64,000 bases of DNA from Bacteriovoracaceae bacterium UBA6200 (GCA_002422605.1 DISW01000001.1:67114-131113); one strand, 5' to 3'; positions 22,665-32,666 are shown, counted from the stretch's first letter. Numbers and translations: made by a program. The notes: a model not told the origin generated them from the sequence alone.

Positions 22665-25409
22665 ATGACTATTTCTCAAGATTTCACCTATACCTCTGCT
22701 TCAGATAATACTTTTATTGATGGACTTTATAGTGACTTTAAGAAGAACCCGGATTCTGTTGATCCTTCATGGAAGCAGTTCTTCCTGGGTGTTGAATTTG
22801 CTTTAGCGCGACCTGAAACTTCTGAATCAGGAGAGGGAGCAGTTGGAAACCTGGCAAAAGAATTTAAAGTTTATCGTTTAATCGACGCTTATCGTTCACG
22901 CGGTCACCTCGTTTCTACAACCAATCCTATTCGAGAGAGAATGAATCGTTTTCCTCATCTTGATCTTCAGGACCATGGTTTAACGAATGCTGACTTAGAA
23001 GAAACATTTGTTATCGGTGAAACGCTTGGTTTAAAAAACGCCAAGCTTAAAGACATCATTGCCCATTTAAAAACTATTTACTGCGGCAACATGGGCTTTG
23101 AGTTTATGGACAGTAATGATGTTGAAATCAGAGATTGGTTTCAAAACAAAGTAGAGAATAATTCTGACCAACGGAAGTTTTCCATCGATAAGAAGAAAAG
23201 AATCCTTACAAAACTCAATGAAGCTGTGGCCTTCGAAAATTTCCTTCACACTAAATACGTAGGACAAAAAAGATTCTCACTGGAAGGCGGAGAGAACACT
23301 ATTCCGGCATTAGACGCCATTATTAACTCTTCTGCTGATTTCGGAGTTGAGGAAGTTGTTATCGGTATGGCCCATCGCGGGCGCTTGAATGTTCTTGCGA
23401 ACGTCATGGGTAAAACTTACGAATACATCTTTAATGAATTTGAGGGACAGGCCGTTCCTGATTTAACTATGGGAGACGGCGATGTGAAGTATCACATGGG
23501 TTTTTCCTCTCAAGTGACCACTCATAACGGTAAAAAAGTTTACTTAAAACTCATGCCCAATCCTTCCCATCTGGAAGCTGTTAATGCTGTCGTTTTAGGT
23601 TTCTCCCGCGCTCAAGGTGACTCTTTATACGATGAGAATCCGGATAAGATTCTTCCTATCATTATCCATGGGGACGCGGCCCTTGCCGGTCAGGGTATCT
23701 GCTATGAAACTCTTCAGATGTCGGCTCTTAAAGGCTACAATGTTGGTGGTTCCATTCATTTCGTGATCAATAACCAGATTGGCTTTACGACTGATTTTGA
23801 TGATGCCCGTTCTTCTATTTATTCAACTTCACTCGCTCGGGTTCTTGAGACTCCAACTATTCATGTCAACGGTGATGATGCTGAATCAGTTGTGTATGCA
23901 GTTGAACTTGCCAGCGAATTCCGGGCCAGGTTCCATAAAGATATTTTTATCGATATGGTTTGCTATCGTAAGCACGGACATAATGAATCTGATGAGCCTC
24001 GTTTCACTCAGCCAAAATTTTATAGCTTAATTTCCAAGCATGATAATCCACGTGAAGTTTATAAAGAAAAACTGATCGATGGAAAACAGATCGAAGCCCA
24101 GTTGGCCGTTCAAATGGAAGAGCAATTTAAGAATCTTCTTCAGGACCGCTTCAACCTGGTAAAACAAAAGCCGCTTCCTTATCTTTATCAGAAACCAGAA
24201 GAGGAATGGCAGGCCTTCAGACGATCAAATCCAAAAGATTTCGATTATTCTCCAAAAACGAATGTGACTAAAGAATCACTCCATACAACTCTTGAAGCTT
24301 TAACCAGCTATCCGGATGATTTTAAGCCTATCCAGAAAGTTAAAAAACTTCTGGAAGAAAGACAGCGCCGTTGGGAAGAAGATAAAATTGACTGGGCTTT
24401 GGGCGAACTTTTAAGTTACGGATCTCTTCTTCAGGAAGGGGTGAGTGTTCGTATGTCCGGTCAGGATTGTATTCGCGGAACATTCTCTCATCGTCATGCC
24501 GGAGTGGTAGACGAGGGGAATAATACCCGTCATGTGTTCCTTCAGAAGATCTCCTCTAAAGGGAGTAAGTTTAAAATCTACAACTCTCTTTTATCTGAAT
24601 ATGCCGTACTTGGTTTTGAATACGGCTACTCCTTAGGTAATCCGAAATCTCTTAATATCTGGGAAGCTCAGTTTGGGGATTTTGCCAATGGTGCTCAAAC
24701 CATTATTGATCAGTTTATTGCCAGCGGAGAATCCAAGTGGCAGCGTCAGTCAGGCGTTGTGCTGCTTCTTCCTCATGGTTATGAAGGTCAGGGCCCTGAA
24801 CACTCAAATGCCCGTCCGGAAAGATTTCTTCAATTGGCTGCAGAATGGAATATGGTTGTTGCTAACTTAACTACTCCTGCCAACATTTTCCATGCTCTTC
24901 GCCGTCAAATGAAATGGGATTTCAGAAAGCCATTAGTTATATTCTCTCCGAAGTCCCTTCTTCGTCACCCGGAGTGTGTTTCTTCCATTAAAGATCTTAC
25001 AGAAGGATCATTTGAAGAAATCATCGATGATGCTTCCGTTAAGGCCAAAGACGTAAAACGTCTCATTATGTGTACTGGAAAGATTTATTACGAGCTTAAG
25101 GCACGTCAGGTAAAAGATAAGCGTAAGGATGTGGCCATTGTTCGTCTTGAGCAACTTTATCCAATGCCTGAAGAGCAAAGCTGGAAACTTCTTGAGAAGT
25201 ATAAATCCGCTGAAAAAGTTTGGGTTCAGGAAGAACCAAAAAATATGGGGGCCTTTACATTCCTGAGACGTTACTCACAATTTGATGATTTCAAATTTAT
25301 TGCCCGCAAATCTTCTTCGTCACCTGCTACCGGTTACGCCAATGTCCATGCTCAGGAACAGGGGAGAATTATTGATGTGGCCTTTTCAGAAAGAATTGAA
25401 TCAGTTTAA
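22665..25409 (+). CDS. sucA: 2-oxoglutarate dehydrogenase E1 component
   Basis: A thiamine-diphosphate decarboxylase of the 2-oxoglutarate dehydrogenase complex, which passes succinyl groups to the lipoyl arm of SucB. The 914 residues match the family size. The N-terminal binding segment (FIDGLYSDFKKNPDSVDPSW) is followed by GMAHRGRLNVLANVMGK, the Asp-containing TPP site IIHGDAALAGQGICYETLQM, GDDAESVVYAVELA and CYRKHGHNESDEPRFTQP. The C-terminal half holds LLPHGYEGQGPEHSNARPER and the closing RSSSSPATGYANVHAQEQ. It is the first gene of sucA-sucB-lpdA, so the operon carries its own E3, unlike organisms that borrow E3 from pyruvate dehydrogenase. Confidence 0.97.
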   Translation: MTISQDFTYTSASDNTFIDGLYSDFKKNPDSVDPSWKQFFLGVEFALARPETSESGEGAVGNLAKEFKVYRLIDAYRSRGHLVSTTNPIRERMNRFPHLDLQDHGLTNADLEETFVIGETLGLKNAKLKDIIAHLKTIYCGNMGFEFMDSNDVEIRDWFQNKVENNSDQRKFSIDKKKRILTKLNEAVAFENFLHTKYVGQKRFSLEGGENTIPALDAIINSSADFGVEEVVIGMAHRGRLNVLANVMGKTYEYIFNEFEGQAVPDLTMGDGDVKYHMGFSSQVTTHNGKKVYLKLMPNPSHLEAVNAVVLGFSRAQGDSLYDENPDKILPIIIHGDAALAGQGICYETLQMSALKGYNVGGSIHFVINNQIGFTTDFDDARSSIYSTSLARVLETPTIHVNGDDAESVVYAVELASEFRARFHKDIFIDMVCYRKHGHNESDEPRFTQPKFYSLISKHDNPREVYKEKLIDGKQIEAQLAVQMEEQFKNLLQDRFNLVKQKPLPYLYQKPEEEWQAFRRSNPKDFDYSPKTNVTKESLHTTLEALTSYPDDFKPIQKVKKLLEERQRRWEEDKIDWALGELLSYGSLLQEGVSVRMSGQDCIRGTFSHRHAGVVDEGNNTRHVFLQKISSKGSKFKIYNSLLSEYAVLGFEYGYSLGNPKSLNIWEAQFGDFANGAQTIIDQFIASGESKWQRQSGVVLLLPHGYEGQGPEHSNARPERFLQLAAEWNMVVANLTTPANIFHALRRQMKWDFRKPLVIFSPKSLLRHPECVSSIKDLTEGSFEEIIDDASVKAKDVKRLIMCTGKIYYELKARQVKDKRKDVAIVRLEQLYPMPEEQSWKLLEKYKSAEKVWVQEEPKNMGAFTFLRRYSQFDDFKFIARKSSSSPATGYANVHAQEQGRIIDVAFSERIESV

Positions 25410-25425
25410 TTAAAAAGGATAAGTT

Positions 25426-26646
25426 ATGATTGATGTAAAAGTTCCGGCAGTGGGAGAGTCAATATCCGAAGTGACCATCGGCACCTGGCTGAAAAAAGAC
25501 GGCGACATGGTTAAGATCGATGAGACCATCTGTTCTATCGAGTCTGACAAAGCAACTTTAGATATCTCTGCTCCTCAAGCTGGTAAATTAAAAATCATTG
25601 CGGCCGAAGGTGATACCGTGGCCATTGGTGCCAAGATTGCTGAAGTTGATGAAACGGCTTCCGCTTCTGAAGCTGCTCCTGCGAAACCTGAAGCTCCTAA
25701 GGGCCAGGCCCCTGCGGAAACAGCACCAGCACCTTCTGCTCCTTCCCAAAACACATCTGATAAAAACTACCCTTCACCGGCCGCGGCCAAAATCCTTGCT
25801 GAAAAAGGCATTGATTCCTCCTCTGTCGCTGGCAGCGGACGGGAAGGGAGAATTACCAAAGCTGACGCTTTAAGTGCTGAAGCTCCAAAAACTCAAGCTT
25901 CTGACATGAAGTCCTTGGCCCATGAAACCATGTCCTCTTCATTCTCTCGCGAAACTCGTAGAGAAAAGATGACGGGTCTAAGAAAAACCATCGCTACTCG
26001 TTTAGTGACTGCTAAAAATACAACGGCCATGCTTACGACTTTTAATGAAGTCGATATGAGTGCTGTGATGGATCTTAGAAAAAAATACAAAGAAGCCTTT
26101 AAAGATAAGCATGGTGTTGGTCTGGGCTTCATGAGCTTTTTCACAAAAGCTTCATGTGCCGCTCTTAAACAATTTCCTGCCGTTAATGGAATGATTGATG
26201 GTAACGAACTTGTTTACCATAACTACGCTGATATTGGCGTGGCCGTTTCCACTCCAAGAGGACTGGTGGTTCCAGTAATCAGAAATGCTGAATCGATGGG
26301 CATGGCCTCTATTGAATCTAAAATTATTGAACTTGCGACTCGTGCTCGTGAAGGGAAAATCACGATCGATGAAATGCAAAACGGAACATTCACCATCACT
26401 AATGGTGGTATCTTCGGATCGATGCTTTCAACTCCGATTATTAATGCTCCTCAATCTGCCATTTTGGGTCTCCACAATATTGTCGAGCGTCCAGTGGCGG
26501 TTAACGGTCAGGTGGTCATTCGCCCGATTATGTATCTAGCTCTTTCTTATGATCACAGAATAATTGATGGACGTGAGTCTGTGTCTTTCCTTAAAGCAGT
26601 TAAGGAAATGATCGAAGATCCATCGCGCCTGTTACTTGATATTTAA
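25426..26646 (+). CDS. sucB: 2-oxoglutarate dehydrogenase E2, dihydrolipoyl succinyltransferase
   Basis: 406 residues with the standard order. A lipoyl domain occupies 1-78, with the modified Lys in ESDKATLDI. An Ala/Pro hinge (EAAPAKPEAPKGQAPAETAP) leads to an E3-binding domain at about 110-150 (YPSPAAAKILAEKGID, SGREGRITKADAL). The catalytic domain runs from 185 to 406 (RREKMTGLRKTIATRL) and has the active-site His and Asp in ALSYDHRIIDGRESV. The single lipoyl domain and length suit the succinyl rather than the acetyl form. AAGGA precedes ATG 25426, 16 bases after sucA. Confidence 0.96.
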   Translation: MIDVKVPAVGESISEVTIGTWLKKDGDMVKIDETICSIESDKATLDISAPQAGKLKIIAAEGDTVAIGAKIAEVDETASASEAAPAKPEAPKGQAPAETAPAPSAPSQNTSDKNYPSPAAAKILAEKGIDSSSVAGSGREGRITKADALSAEAPKTQASDMKSLAHETMSSSFSRETRREKMTGLRKTIATRLVTAKNTTAMLTTFNEVDMSAVMDLRKKYKEAFKDKHGVGLGFMSFFTKASCAALKQFPAVNGMIDGNELVYHNYADIGVAVSTPRGLVVPVIRNAESMGMASIESKIIELATRAREGKITIDEMQNGTFTITNGGIFGSMLSTPIINAPQSAILGLHNIVERPVAVNGQVVIRPIMYLALSYDHRIIDGRESVSFLKAVKEMIEDPSRLLLDI

Positions 26647-26657
26647 AGGTTAATTAT

Positions 26658-28061
26658 ATGGAACAGTTTGATTTAGTAGTAATTGGTTCTGGTCCAGGGG
26701 GCTATATCGCCGCCATCCGTGCGGCCCAGTTAAAACAGAAAGTGGCGATCATTGAAAAATACAATGTCTTAGGCGGAACATGCCTGAATGTTGGGTGTAT
26801 CCCATCTAAGGCCTGGCTCGATTCTTCTGAGCGCTACCACGAAACCATGCACTCTCATGCTCTTCACGGAATAGAAGTAGGCAATGTAAAATTAGACGTT
26901 AAAAAGATGTCTGATAGAGTCGCGAAGGTGGTTGAAGGCATTACCGGCGGTGTGGCCTTTCTCATGAAGAAAAACAAAATTACTGTTTTTTATGGCCACG
27001 GTTCTTTTAAAGATAAAAACACTATTATCATTAAGGGTGAAAAAGGGAATCAGGAGATTTCCGCGAAAAACGTTATCATCGCCACCGGATCGAAACCTTC
27101 AAGTCTTCCTGGGGTCACGATTGATAAAGAAAGAATCATCACTTCTACTGAAGCGCTAAAACTTCAGAATGCTCCAAAGCATATGATTGTTATTGGAGGC
27201 GGAGTTATTGGCCTTGAACTTGGTTCAGTCTACAGACGCCTGGGTTCTGAAGTAACAGTGGTTGAATATGCCGATTCTTGTATCGCTACAATGGATCTTG
27301 ATCTTGGAAAAGAGCTTCAAAAAGTTCTTAAAAAAGATGGCATGAACTTCTACTTAGGTCATGGAGTGACTTCTGTTACCCGTAAAGGCAATGAAGTGGT
27401 TGTGAAGGCAAAAAATAAAACGAGCAATGAAGAGATTGAATTAAAAGGGGACTACTGCTTAGTGGCCGTTGGTCGTCGCCCTTATACAGAAGGTTTAGGT
27501 CTAGAGAATATCGGTCTTAAACTTGATGAGCGAGGGCGCATTTCAGTTAATGATCATCTTCAAACTTCTCATTCTCACATCTATGCCATTGGGGATGTTG
27601 TAAGAGGAGCAATGCTTGCTCACAAGGCCGAAGAAGAAGGTGTTTGTGTGGCCGAATTCATTTCAGGTCAGAAGCCTCACATTAATTACAATCTTATTCC
27701 TGGTGTTGTTTATACCTGGCCGGAAGTTTCCGGTGTTGGTTTCACTGAACAGGAATTAAAACAGAAAGGTGTTGAGTACAAAGTGGGTAAATTTCCATTC
27801 CTGGCACTCGGAAGAGCTGTGGCCTCGAATGAAAAGAATGGCTTTGTCAAAGTTATCGCCGACAAGAAAACTGATGAGATACTGGGAGTTCATATGATCG
27901 GTCCCCGGACTGCTGATATGATTGGAGAAGCGGTAGTTGCTATGGAATTCCGTGCCAGCGCGGAAGACATAGGACGCATTTCCCATGCTCACCCGACTTA
28001 CTCTGAAGGTTTTAAAGAGGCCTGTCTTGCAGCAACTGAGAATCGTGCTCTGAATATGTAA
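26658..28061 (+). CDS. lpdA: Dihydrolipoyl dehydrogenase (E3)
   Basis: A 467-residue FAD disulphide oxidoreductase that reoxidises the SucB lipoyl group with NAD. Seen in order: FAD motif VIGSGPGGYIAAIRAAQL, redox disulphide GGTCLNVGCIPSKAW, NAD motif VIGGGVIGLELGSVYRRLG, second FAD motif HIYAIGDVVRGAMLAHKAEEE and the His-Glu pair in SHAHPTYSEGFKEA. The length is typical. It lies 11 bases after sucB with an AAAGG ribosome site. A GC-rich imperfect inverted repeat at about 28072-28092, between this stop and the convergent gene, may end transcription on both strands, though it lacks a U-run. Confidence 0.97.
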   Translation: MEQFDLVVIGSGPGGYIAAIRAAQLKQKVAIIEKYNVLGGTCLNVGCIPSKAWLDSSERYHETMHSHALHGIEVGNVKLDVKKMSDRVAKVVEGITGGVAFLMKKNKITVFYGHGSFKDKNTIIIKGEKGNQEISAKNVIIATGSKPSSLPGVTIDKERIITSTEALKLQNAPKHMIVIGGGVIGLELGSVYRRLGSEVTVVEYADSCIATMDLDLGKELQKVLKKDGMNFYLGHGVTSVTRKGNEVVVKAKNKTSNEEIELKGDYCLVAVGRRPYTEGLGLENIGLKLDERGRISVNDHLQTSHSHIYAIGDVVRGAMLAHKAEEEGVCVAEFISGQKPHINYNLIPGVVYTWPEVSGVGFTEQELKQKGVEYKVGKFPFLALGRAVASNEKNGFVKVIADKKTDEILGVHMIGPRTADMIGEAVVAMEFRASAEDIGRISHAHPTYSEGFKEACLAATENRALNM

Positions 28062-28082
28062 TGAAAATAACGGGGCGGTCGC

Positions 28083-28523
28083 TCAGGCCGCCTCTAATAA
28101 CTGATCCTGCTTCTTTTCTTCGATCCACTTTTTGATTTTTTCAGCATCGTCTACGAAATAGAAAGTGTGCTTTTGGTCCTGGCCAGTCATAACCATTGTG
28201 GAAAAGTTCTCACCTGGGTCTTTTATTTCAACTGACCAAATATCTTCATAAGAAATGAGTTTATGGCTTCCCAGAAAAGAAATGGAAACTCCATCAGCTT
28301 GGAATTCTACCTTGTGTTTTAAATCATAAATAATAAAGGCCCCGACCATGAAGGCGAGGAAGCCTCCCAGAACAGTTAGGCCCAAAGTAGAGAATTCATC
28401 CGGCGCCATCTGATAGATCACGTAGCACTGGATGGCATAACAGAGAACAATAAAGGGGACCACTCGTACCATATGGTCTAAGTGTTTTTCGCGAGTCATA
28501 AAAAAGCTTTTTGATTTTTCCAT
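28083..28523 (-). CDS. Two-span membrane protein with PH-like domain (paralogue 1)
   Basis: About 146 residues from ATG 28523. Two hydrophobic spans (VVPFIVLCYAIQCYVIYQ and LTVLGGFLAFMVGAFIIYDL) form a hairpin in the inner membrane. A small cytoplasmic beta-rich domain follows (VEFQADGVSISFLGSHKLIS, EDIWSVEIKDPG, FYFVDDAEKIKKWIEEKK) with the pattern of bacterial PH-like domains. It is a paralogue of the gene at 28560-28979: same order, length and spacing. No function is known. Both run opposite to the TCA genes and probably form one short transcript. Confidence 0.65.
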   Translation of the reverse strand: MEKSKSFFMTREKHLDHMVRVVPFIVLCYAIQCYVIYQMAPDEFSTLGLTVLGGFLAFMVGAFIIYDLKHKVEFQADGVSISFLGSHKLISYEDIWSVEIKDPGENFSTMVMTGQDQKHTFYFVDDAEKIKKWIEEKKQDQLLEAA

Positions 28524-28559
28524 CACCAAGCTTTTCGGTTTTCTGAGAAAACAGTTTAA

Positions 28560-28979
28560 CTAGGAGAGTTTTAGTTTTTTGGCGGCAATTAAGGTGGCAA
28601 CCCCTGCTGGATTATCGATATGATACAAGCGGTAAACACCATTGTTCCTGCCTGTAATAGTCAGGTTTCCGAAGTCGTGGTTATTCTGCTTTATTTTCAC
28701 GGAAGCAATCTCTGTATAGAGAATCTCTTCCTTGATCCCTAAGAGATCAAAGCTGATCTCTATATAGTTATTATGGCAGATAATTTTGTGGTGCTGGTCA
28801 TAGGAGTGGTAGCACAAGATGATCAGCGCCAGACCTATTCCTAGAACAAGAGTAAGATCATTCGTTAAATGGGTAGGAGCAAAGTGCTTATAGAGCCAAA
28901 TCTGGGCAATATAGAGAAGGACTAGAAGGGGTGTTAACTTCGTCATATAACGAAGGTGAAAATGGCGAGTGATAGGCAT
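28560..28979 (-). CDS. Two-span membrane protein with PH-like domain (paralogue 2)
   Basis: About 139 residues from ATG 28979, which has AGGAAG 6 bases upstream. Like its neighbour it starts with a basic segment (ITRHFHLRYMTKLTP), has two membrane spans (LLVLLYIAQIWLYKHF and LTLVLGIGLALIILCYHS), and a beta-rich domain (CHNNYIEISFDLLGIKEEI, ITGRNNGVYRLYHID, AGVATLIAAKKLKLS). Sequence similarity to paralogue 1 is low but the layout is the same, including a TG(Q/R)xx motif before the last strand. This suggests an old duplication and perhaps a heteromeric pair. Function unknown. Confidence 0.62.
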   Translation of the reverse strand: MPITRHFHLRYMTKLTPLLVLLYIAQIWLYKHFAPTHLTNDLTLVLGIGLALIILCYHSYDQHHKIICHNNYIEISFDLLGIKEEILYTEIASVKIKQNNHDFGNLTITGRNNGVYRLYHIDNPAGVATLIAAKKLKLS

Positions 28980-29127
28980 AAAAACTTCCTGTTTTACATG
29001 TTGCGCCATCATCTCTGATGCTCACTTCACCGGCAAGAGGGAAAAAATAAATTTTTGCCAGAGTTCTATAGTCACAAATGCCTATAAGAGTTAGAATAGC
29101 TCAAATATTTTCTAAAGGGAGTAATCC

Positions 29128-31821
29128 ATGTCTAGCAAGAGAATCGATTCTTTTAAAACCCGCCAGACTCTCAAAGTCGGCAACAAATCTTACGACTATT
29201 TTTCTTTGAAGGCTGCCCAAGCGGCAGGTGTAGGAGATATTGATAATCTTCCTTATTCACTAAAAGTTTTAATGGAGAACCTTCTTCGTAACGAAGATAA
29301 CTTCACAGTTTTTGGTGATGATATTAAGGCCATGGGTGAATGGACTAAGAATAAAAGATCTACTCGCGAAATCAATTATTATCCTGCTCGTGTTTTAATG
29401 CAGGATTTTACAGGTGTTCCAGCTGTAGTGGATCTGGCCGCCATGAGAGACGCCATTAAAGCAGTAGGTGGTAATCCACAAAAAATTAATCCTCTGGTTC
29501 CGGTTGATCTGGTTATTGATCATTCGGTCATTGTTGATTATGCAGCTTTCCCTGAAGCTTTCGAAAAAAACATGGAGCTTGAGTATGAAAGAAACGGTGA
29601 GCGCTATAAATTTCTAAAATGGGGACAGAAAGCATTTAAAAACTTTCGTGTTGTTCCTCCTGGAACTGGTATCTGTCACCAGGTTAACCTTGAGTATCTT
29701 GCTAAAACGGTTTGGACGAAAGAAGAAGACGGTAAAACCATCGCTTATTGTGATACCTGTGTTGGAACAGATTCCCACACGACGATGGTTAACGGTCTGT
29801 CTGTTCTTGGCTGGGGTGTAGGTGGTATTGAAGCTGAAGCCGCTATGCTTGGGCAGGCAGTAACAATGCTTATTCCTGAAGTTGTCGGTATGAAACTTCA
29901 CGGTAAACTTAAAGAAGGTGTTACTGCGACTGATTTAGTTTTAACTGTTACTAATCTTCTTCGTAAGAAAGGTGTAGTTGATAAATTCGTAGAGTTCTAC
30001 GGTCCAGGCCTGAAAGATCTCTCTCTCGCCGATCGTGCAACGATTTCAAACATGGCCCCTGAATATGGTGCTACTTGTGGATTCTTCCCGGTAGATGAAA
30101 AAACAATTGAATATCTTCGTTTCACTGGTCGTGACGAAGATAGCGTTCAGTTAGTTGAAGCTTATGCTAAAGAACAAGGTTTCTGGAGAGATGATTCTAA
30201 GGATCCAATCTTCACTGATACTCTTGAACTTGATATTAGCACTGTTGAGCCGTCTCTGGCCGGACCTAAACGTCCTCAAGACCGTGTTGCTTTATCGCAA
30301 CTTGCTGAAGGCTTTATGAAAGATCTGGTTTCTGAAACAGGTTTCAAAGTAAAAGCTGACGACGCTAATAAATCACAAAAAGTAGATGGGCATGATTTCG
30401 AACTTTCTAACGGCGACGTGATGATTGCGGCGATTACTTCTTGTACCAATACTTCTAACCCTTCTGTCCTTATGGCCGCAGGTCTGGTTGCTAAAAAAGC
30501 GAATGCTCTCGGACTTACAATTAAGCCATGGGTGAAAACTTCACTTGCTCCAGGCTCTAAAGTTGTAACTGACTATTTAGAAGCTGCGGGTCTTCAATCG
30601 GAACTTAATAAACTTGGCTTTAATCTTGTCGGATATGGTTGTACGACTTGTATTGGTAATTCTGGTCCACTTAAGCCAGAGTTCTCAAAAGCAATTAAAG
30701 ACGGAAATCTTGCTGTCGCTGCAGTCCTTTCTGGTAACAGAAACTTCGAAGGACGTGTTTCACCTGATACCAAAGCTAACTACCTCGCTTCACCTCCACT
30801 TGTTGTGGCCTACGCGATTGCCGGTAACGTAAAAGTTGACCTTGCTAAGGATCCAATCGGTAAAGATCAAAAAGGCAATAATGTCTTTTTGAAAGACATT
30901 TGGCCTACTTCTTCAGAAATTCAATCTGAAATAGCTAAGTCCCTTACTCCTGAAATGTTCAAGTCACGTTACTCGGATGTCTTTAAAGGCGATTTATTCT
31001 GGCAAAAAGTTGAGCTGACTGAAGGTGAAACATACGCTTGGGATGCTAATTCAACTTATATTAAGAACCCTCCTTATTTCCAGGGCATGACTAAAGATCC
31101 AGCTCCGGTAGCAGACATTGCTTCTGCTAATATTCTGGGTTTATTTGGTGATTCAATTACGACCGATCACATTTCTCCTGCTGGTTCTTTCAAGGCCGAT
31201 ACTCCTGCCGGTTCATACCTTGTTTCACGGGGAGTGAAGCCTCAGGATTTCAACTCTTACGGTTCTCGTCGTGGTCATGATGATGTGATGACTCGTGGAA
31301 CTTTTGCCAATATCCGTCTTAAAAACGAGATGGTGAAATCCGGTAAAGAGGGTGGATATACTACTTACGTTCCTACTGGAGAAGAAACAACTATCTATGA
31401 TGCTTCAATGAAGTATCAGTCAGAGAATAAGCCTCTCGTGGTTGTTGCTGGTAAAGAATATGGTACTGGTTCTTCTCGTGACTGGGCCGCAAAAGGGACT
31501 CGTCTTCTTGGTATTAAAGCTGTTATCACTGAGAGCTTTGAGCGTATTCACCGTTCTAATTTAATTGGGATGGGAGTTATTCCTCTTCAATTCACTGGTG
31601 GAGCAACTCGTATGAGCCTGGGCCTTGATGGTTCAGAGGAAATTACGGTTCACGGAATTGCTGATATGAAGCCGAAGGCCCAGCTTAACGCTGAAATTAA
31701 ACGTAAAAATGGAGAAGTCACAAAAGTTGTTCTTCATTCTCGTATTGATACAGCAAATGAGCTTGAGTACTTTAAGAACTCCGGTATTCTTCACTACGTT
31801 TTAAGAAATCTTAATAAGTAA
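29128..31821 (+). CDS. acnA: Aconitate hydratase (AcnA type)
   Basis: An 897-residue [4Fe-4S] enzyme interconverting citrate and isocitrate. The cluster cysteines are in AAITSCTNTSNPSVLMAAG and VGYGCTTCIGNSGPL, and the first cluster-facing region is CDTCVGTDSHTTMVNGLSV. The C-terminal swivelling domain has GDSITTDHISPAGSF and GKEYGTGSSRDWAAKGTRLL. Size and motifs fit the AcnA/IRP group rather than AcnB. GGGAG lies 6 bases before ATG 29128. It has its own transcript and is separated from lpdA by the two minus-strand PH-like genes. With sucA, sucB and lpdA it covers part of an aerobic TCA cycle. Confidence 0.97.
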   Translation: MSSKRIDSFKTRQTLKVGNKSYDYFSLKAAQAAGVGDIDNLPYSLKVLMENLLRNEDNFTVFGDDIKAMGEWTKNKRSTREINYYPARVLMQDFTGVPAVVDLAAMRDAIKAVGGNPQKINPLVPVDLVIDHSVIVDYAAFPEAFEKNMELEYERNGERYKFLKWGQKAFKNFRVVPPGTGICHQVNLEYLAKTVWTKEEDGKTIAYCDTCVGTDSHTTMVNGLSVLGWGVGGIEAEAAMLGQAVTMLIPEVVGMKLHGKLKEGVTATDLVLTVTNLLRKKGVVDKFVEFYGPGLKDLSLADRATISNMAPEYGATCGFFPVDEKTIEYLRFTGRDEDSVQLVEAYAKEQGFWRDDSKDPIFTDTLELDISTVEPSLAGPKRPQDRVALSQLAEGFMKDLVSETGFKVKADDANKSQKVDGHDFELSNGDVMIAAITSCTNTSNPSVLMAAGLVAKKANALGLTIKPWVKTSLAPGSKVVTDYLEAAGLQSELNKLGFNLVGYGCTTCIGNSGPLKPEFSKAIKDGNLAVAAVLSGNRNFEGRVSPDTKANYLASPPLVVAYAIAGNVKVDLAKDPIGKDQKGNNVFLKDIWPTSSEIQSEIAKSLTPEMFKSRYSDVFKGDLFWQKVELTEGETYAWDANSTYIKNPPYFQGMTKDPAPVADIASANILGLFGDSITTDHISPAGSFKADTPAGSYLVSRGVKPQDFNSYGSRRGHDDVMTRGTFANIRLKNEMVKSGKEGGYTTYVPTGEETTIYDASMKYQSENKPLVVVAGKEYGTGSSRDWAAKGTRLLGIKAVITESFERIHRSNLIGMGVIPLQFTGGATRMSLGLDGSEEITVHGIADMKPKAQLNAEIKRKNGEVTKVVLHSRIDTANELEYFKNSGILHYVLRNLNK

Positions 31822-31827
31822 TTATTT

Positions 31828-31856
31828 AAGGGGCCCCTAAGTCAAAGGGGCCCCTT
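31828..31856 (+). terminator. Hairpin after acnA
   Basis: AAGGGGCCCC (31828-31837) pairs with GGGGCCCCTT (31847-31856) around a 9-base loop, starting 7 bases after the acnA stop. No T-run follows, so it may act as a 3' stabiliser or a weak terminator. Confidence 0.65.
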
Positions 31857-31895
31857 CTCTGTACATTCCCTTTTGCTTCCTTTTACAATAGAAGG

Positions 31896-32666
31896 ATGAA
31901 TAAACTACAAAACAAGTCGGCCCTTATCACTGGTGCTTCTTCCGGAATCGGTAAGGCCATGGCCTTATCACTGGCCTCCCGTGGATGTAATCTCTATCTA
32001 CTCGCTCGTCGCGAGGGGATGCTTAAGCTTACTGAAAAAGAAATTTTAGATCTTTATCCCACAACAAAAATTCATCTGATTGTCTCTGATGTTCTGGATC
32101 CCGCTCTTCCATCAAAGCTTGCCGCTCTGACAGGGGAGAAAGTGGATATCCTGATTAATAATGCAGGTCTGGCCCTTGGTAAAGACCGGGTAGAGGAGAG
32201 TTCACTTCAGGACTGGGACGCCATGATCGGAACGAACATCACGGCCAATTTCAGGCTGGTTCATTTAGTTCTTCCCTGGATGCTCAAGTCCGGTGAAGGG
32301 GATATTATCAATCTTTGTTCAGTTGCTGGACACTATACCTATTCTGGTGGTGCTGTTTACTGCGCCACTAAGCATGCGGTTAAGGCCTTTACTCGTGTCC
32401 TAAGAGAAGAGACCTGTGGGAAAAATATCAGAGTAATGCAGATCTCTCCCGGCATGGTTGATACGGAGTTTAGTAAAGTTCGTTTTAAAGGGGACGAGTC
32501 ATCGGCAGATGCCGTCTATTCTCATATGACGCCATTACATGGTGAAGATATCGCCCGCATGATGACATTTATGTTGGAGCAGCCTCGCCACGTGGTGATT
32601 GATGAAATTATCACCATGCCGACTGACCAGGGATCTCCAACCACAGTTTCAAGGAAAAGTGTTTGA
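31896..32666 (+). CDS. Short-chain dehydrogenase/reductase (YdfG-like)
   Basis: A 256-residue classical SDR. The NADP-binding motif is TGASSGIGKAMALSLASRG with LLARRE after the second strand, favouring NADPH. Then come NNAGLALG, the catalytic Ser region NLCSVAGHYTYSGG and the Y-x-x-x-K motif YCATKHAVKAF. The C-terminal part (QISPGMVDTEFSKVRFKG) is like YdfG/serine 3-dehydrogenase enzymes acting on small hydroxy acids. It heads a three-gene operon: its stop overlaps the TTG start of the dihydroorotase by 3 bases. Confidence 0.86.
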   Translation: MNKLQNKSALITGASSGIGKAMALSLASRGCNLYLLARREGMLKLTEKEILDLYPTTKIHLIVSDVLDPALPSKLAALTGEKVDILINNAGLALGKDRVEESSLQDWDAMIGTNITANFRLVHLVLPWMLKSGEGDIINLCSVAGHYTYSGGAVYCATKHAVKAFTRVLREETCGKNIRVMQISPGMVDTEFSKVRFKGDESSADAVYSHMTPLHGEDIARMMTFMLEQPRHVVIDEIITMPTDQGSPTTVSRKSV

